DNA of 64,000 nt from Bacillota bacterium (GTDB lineage: Bacteria > Bacillota > Clostridia > Lachnospirales > Lachnospiraceae), in assembly GCA_023435645.1 (NCBI GenBank), contig JAEYRK010000014.1, positions 1-64,000 of the forward strand, in the 5' to 3' direction. Each line of letters starts with the position of its first letter. Within the stretch, counting starts at the first letter, position 1. The position numbers were made by a program, and so were the translations under genes. Shown one piece after another: positions 62,862 to 64,000 of this stretch. The notes beneath the pieces are model-generated. The model saw only the letters and a program-made list of their open reading frames with translations. It ran no database searches and was not told the DNA's origin.

Positions 62862-62915
62862 CGACCAGCTCCTTGCGCTGGGTATATCATTGCATCAATT
62901 TTGGGAGGCGGCAAA

Positions 62916-64000
62916 ATGTTTAAGGACAGGGATAAGTTGTACCAGATTTACCATACGATTTTAAGTATGGCTTTGGCCTGGGCACTTACAATTGCAATCA
63001 ATCAATATTATCATCTGCGGGTACATATCCTAGTATGTGCTCTGTTCTCCCTGATACCCGCAGCACTGGTCTACCTGTTTGACGTTAACCGAAGAAATCC
63101 TGTCACCTACCTGATTATCATCAGCCTAATGCTGGCAACAGGCCTTCTGTTCTGGATACTACATATTAATCCGCTCAACTGGATCGACAACCTGGCCCAT
63201 TGGGTATGGAGCTATGACGGTTCGAAGGAGCTGTATGAGACTTCCTATGCACATTTTGTTGCACTTGGAATCGGAGTGGTTGGAACGATCCTGTTTTATA
63301 TTCTAATGAAATATGAATTGGCAAAAATCCTTTTATCCTTCCTGAGCTTAGGTGTTTTGCTTCTATTCAGCCTCCGCAAGATGGAGCTACATAAGATGGT
63401 GGTGGGCATTGGCATCTTCTATATGCTCTCAAATCTGGTGGAACAGGTAGGAAAGCTGAATAACAGAAGAGCAGGAAGACCTGAAAAAAAGGGAGGAATT
63501 CTATATCTGGCGCCGATATGCCTATTACTGGCAGTAATTTCTGTTTGGATGCCCTCAAAGCCGGAGCCAATACAGTGGAAGCTCGTGAAGAATATTTACT
63601 TCAGTCTAAGAGATAAGATTGATCACATGGTTACGGAATGGGAACTTTTCCGGGGCAAGGGACCTGCTGAATTCTCACTGGCTATGACCGGTTATTCTGA
63701 TGAGGAGGCAAATCTCGGTGCAGGAGAATTAATCAGTAATGATAAGGTAGCTCTGAACGTAAGTGGTTACAGCGGAGATAATCCCTTATACCTCATCGGT
63801 TCTGTGAGTGACACCTACACCGGTAACAGCTGGAGGAAAAGCAGGGAGGGGGGTATTCCGGAGAAGCAAGAATACCTTCTGGATTATTATGAGCTACTAC
63901 TGGGGCTTTCCAGAGTGGACTTAAAGACTCTGGAGGACTACCGGTTTGTGCAGCGAAGGATTGTAAAGGTTGAGTATGAGTTCATAAAGACAAAGACCTT
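62916..64000 (+). CDS. Transglutaminase-like membrane protein (TgpA type), 5' part
   Basis: The frame is open from ATG 62916 (GGGAGG at 8 nt) to the window edge, ~361 codons. The N-terminus has at least six hydrophobic segments (TILSMALAWALTIAINQYYH; LIIISLMLATGLLFWILHIN), followed by a long extracytoplasmic part (ALNVSGYSGDNPLYLIGSVS, DTYTGNSWRK) that fits the region before a transglutaminase core. The catalytic domain would lie beyond the window. Third gene of the MoxR-DUF58 set. Confidence 0.8.
   Translation, partial: MFKDRDKLYQIYHTILSMALAWALTIAINQYYHLRVHILVCALFSLIPAALVYLFDVNRRNPVTYLIIISLMLATGLLFWILHINPLNWIDNLAHWVWSYDGSKELYETSYAHFVALGIGVVGTILFYILMKYELAKILLSFLSLGVLLLFSLRKMELHKMVVGIGIFYMLSNLVEQVGKLNNRRAGRPEKKGGILYLAPICLLLAVISVWMPSKPEPIQWKLVKNIYFSLRDKIDHMVTEWELFRGKGPAEFSLAMTGYSDEEANLGAGELISNDKVALNVSGYSGDNPLYLIGSVSDTYTGNSWRKSREGGIPEKQEYLLDYYELLLGLSRVDLKTLEDYRFVQRRIVKVEYEFIKTKT

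Overview
The window reads as a chromosomal segment of a spore-forming, flagellated, low-to-mid GC Gram-positive anaerobe, most probably a Lachnospiraceae (Clostridium cluster XIVa) relative. This rests on strong AGGAGG ribosome sites, a methionine T-box, a BofA-family protein, ATP-type PEP carboxykinase, flagellin/FliS, a Gram-positive Tad (Flp) pilus locus without secretin, and several families common in Lachnospiraceae (DUF6240, DUF5702, DUF6774, FHA/DUF6382-like). No prophage, insertion sequence or CRISPR array was seen.

Layout. 1-1130: the 3' end of a 23S rRNA followed by seven tRNA genes (Asp, Val, Thr, Tyr, fMet, Phe, Lys), one duplicated tRNA-Thr fragment and a terminator. 1160-10130: a decayed minus-strand coding remnant, a sirtuin, a P-loop kinase, an EAL phosphodiesterase with a degenerate GGDEF domain, transketolase, a two-component system and a broken acetyltransferase gene. 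10200-14190 (minus): a heterodimeric ABC exporter preceded by a consensus promoter and two tiny ORFs, the second of which contains an intrinsic terminator. This looks like a ribosome-controlled attenuator and is the most interesting regulatory system here. 14340-28860: small alarmone synthetase, S1-domain protein, an unknown nuclease-like protein, a secreted CAP protein, galE, a DUF4846-CapA fusion lipoprotein, T-box-controlled metG, a GNAT acetyltransferase, pckA and a DUF885 protein.

29190-34840: flagellar block with a large FliK-like DUF6240 protein, flagellin (its leader carries a CsrA-type hairpin site) and FliS. 35066-35752: DUF2508 and BofA-family proteins. 36120-47550: a complete Tad/Flp pilus operon running TadZ/CpaE-like, CpaF ATPase, TadB- and TadC-like platform proteins, Flp1 pilin, DUF5702 protein, TadE-like protein with two cysteine/histidine modules, A24 prepilin peptidase, a second TadE-like protein and an FHA protein. 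A large inverted repeat sits in the middle.

47840-64000: glycerol kinase, rhomboid protease, flavodoxin-SCP2 fusion, a sensorless histidine kinase, HIT protein, murG with an overlapping TSCPD gene, DUF6774, a serine beta-lactamase-like hydrolase, a three-gene ABC-2 exporter, mtnN, and a MoxR-DUF58-transglutaminase trio whose last gene runs off the window. Two unrelated degenerate tandem repeat arrays (about 25 bp and about 12 bp units) flank mtnN.

Several starts were moved from the longest ORF to the codon with a correctly spaced ribosome site; these are noted per gene.
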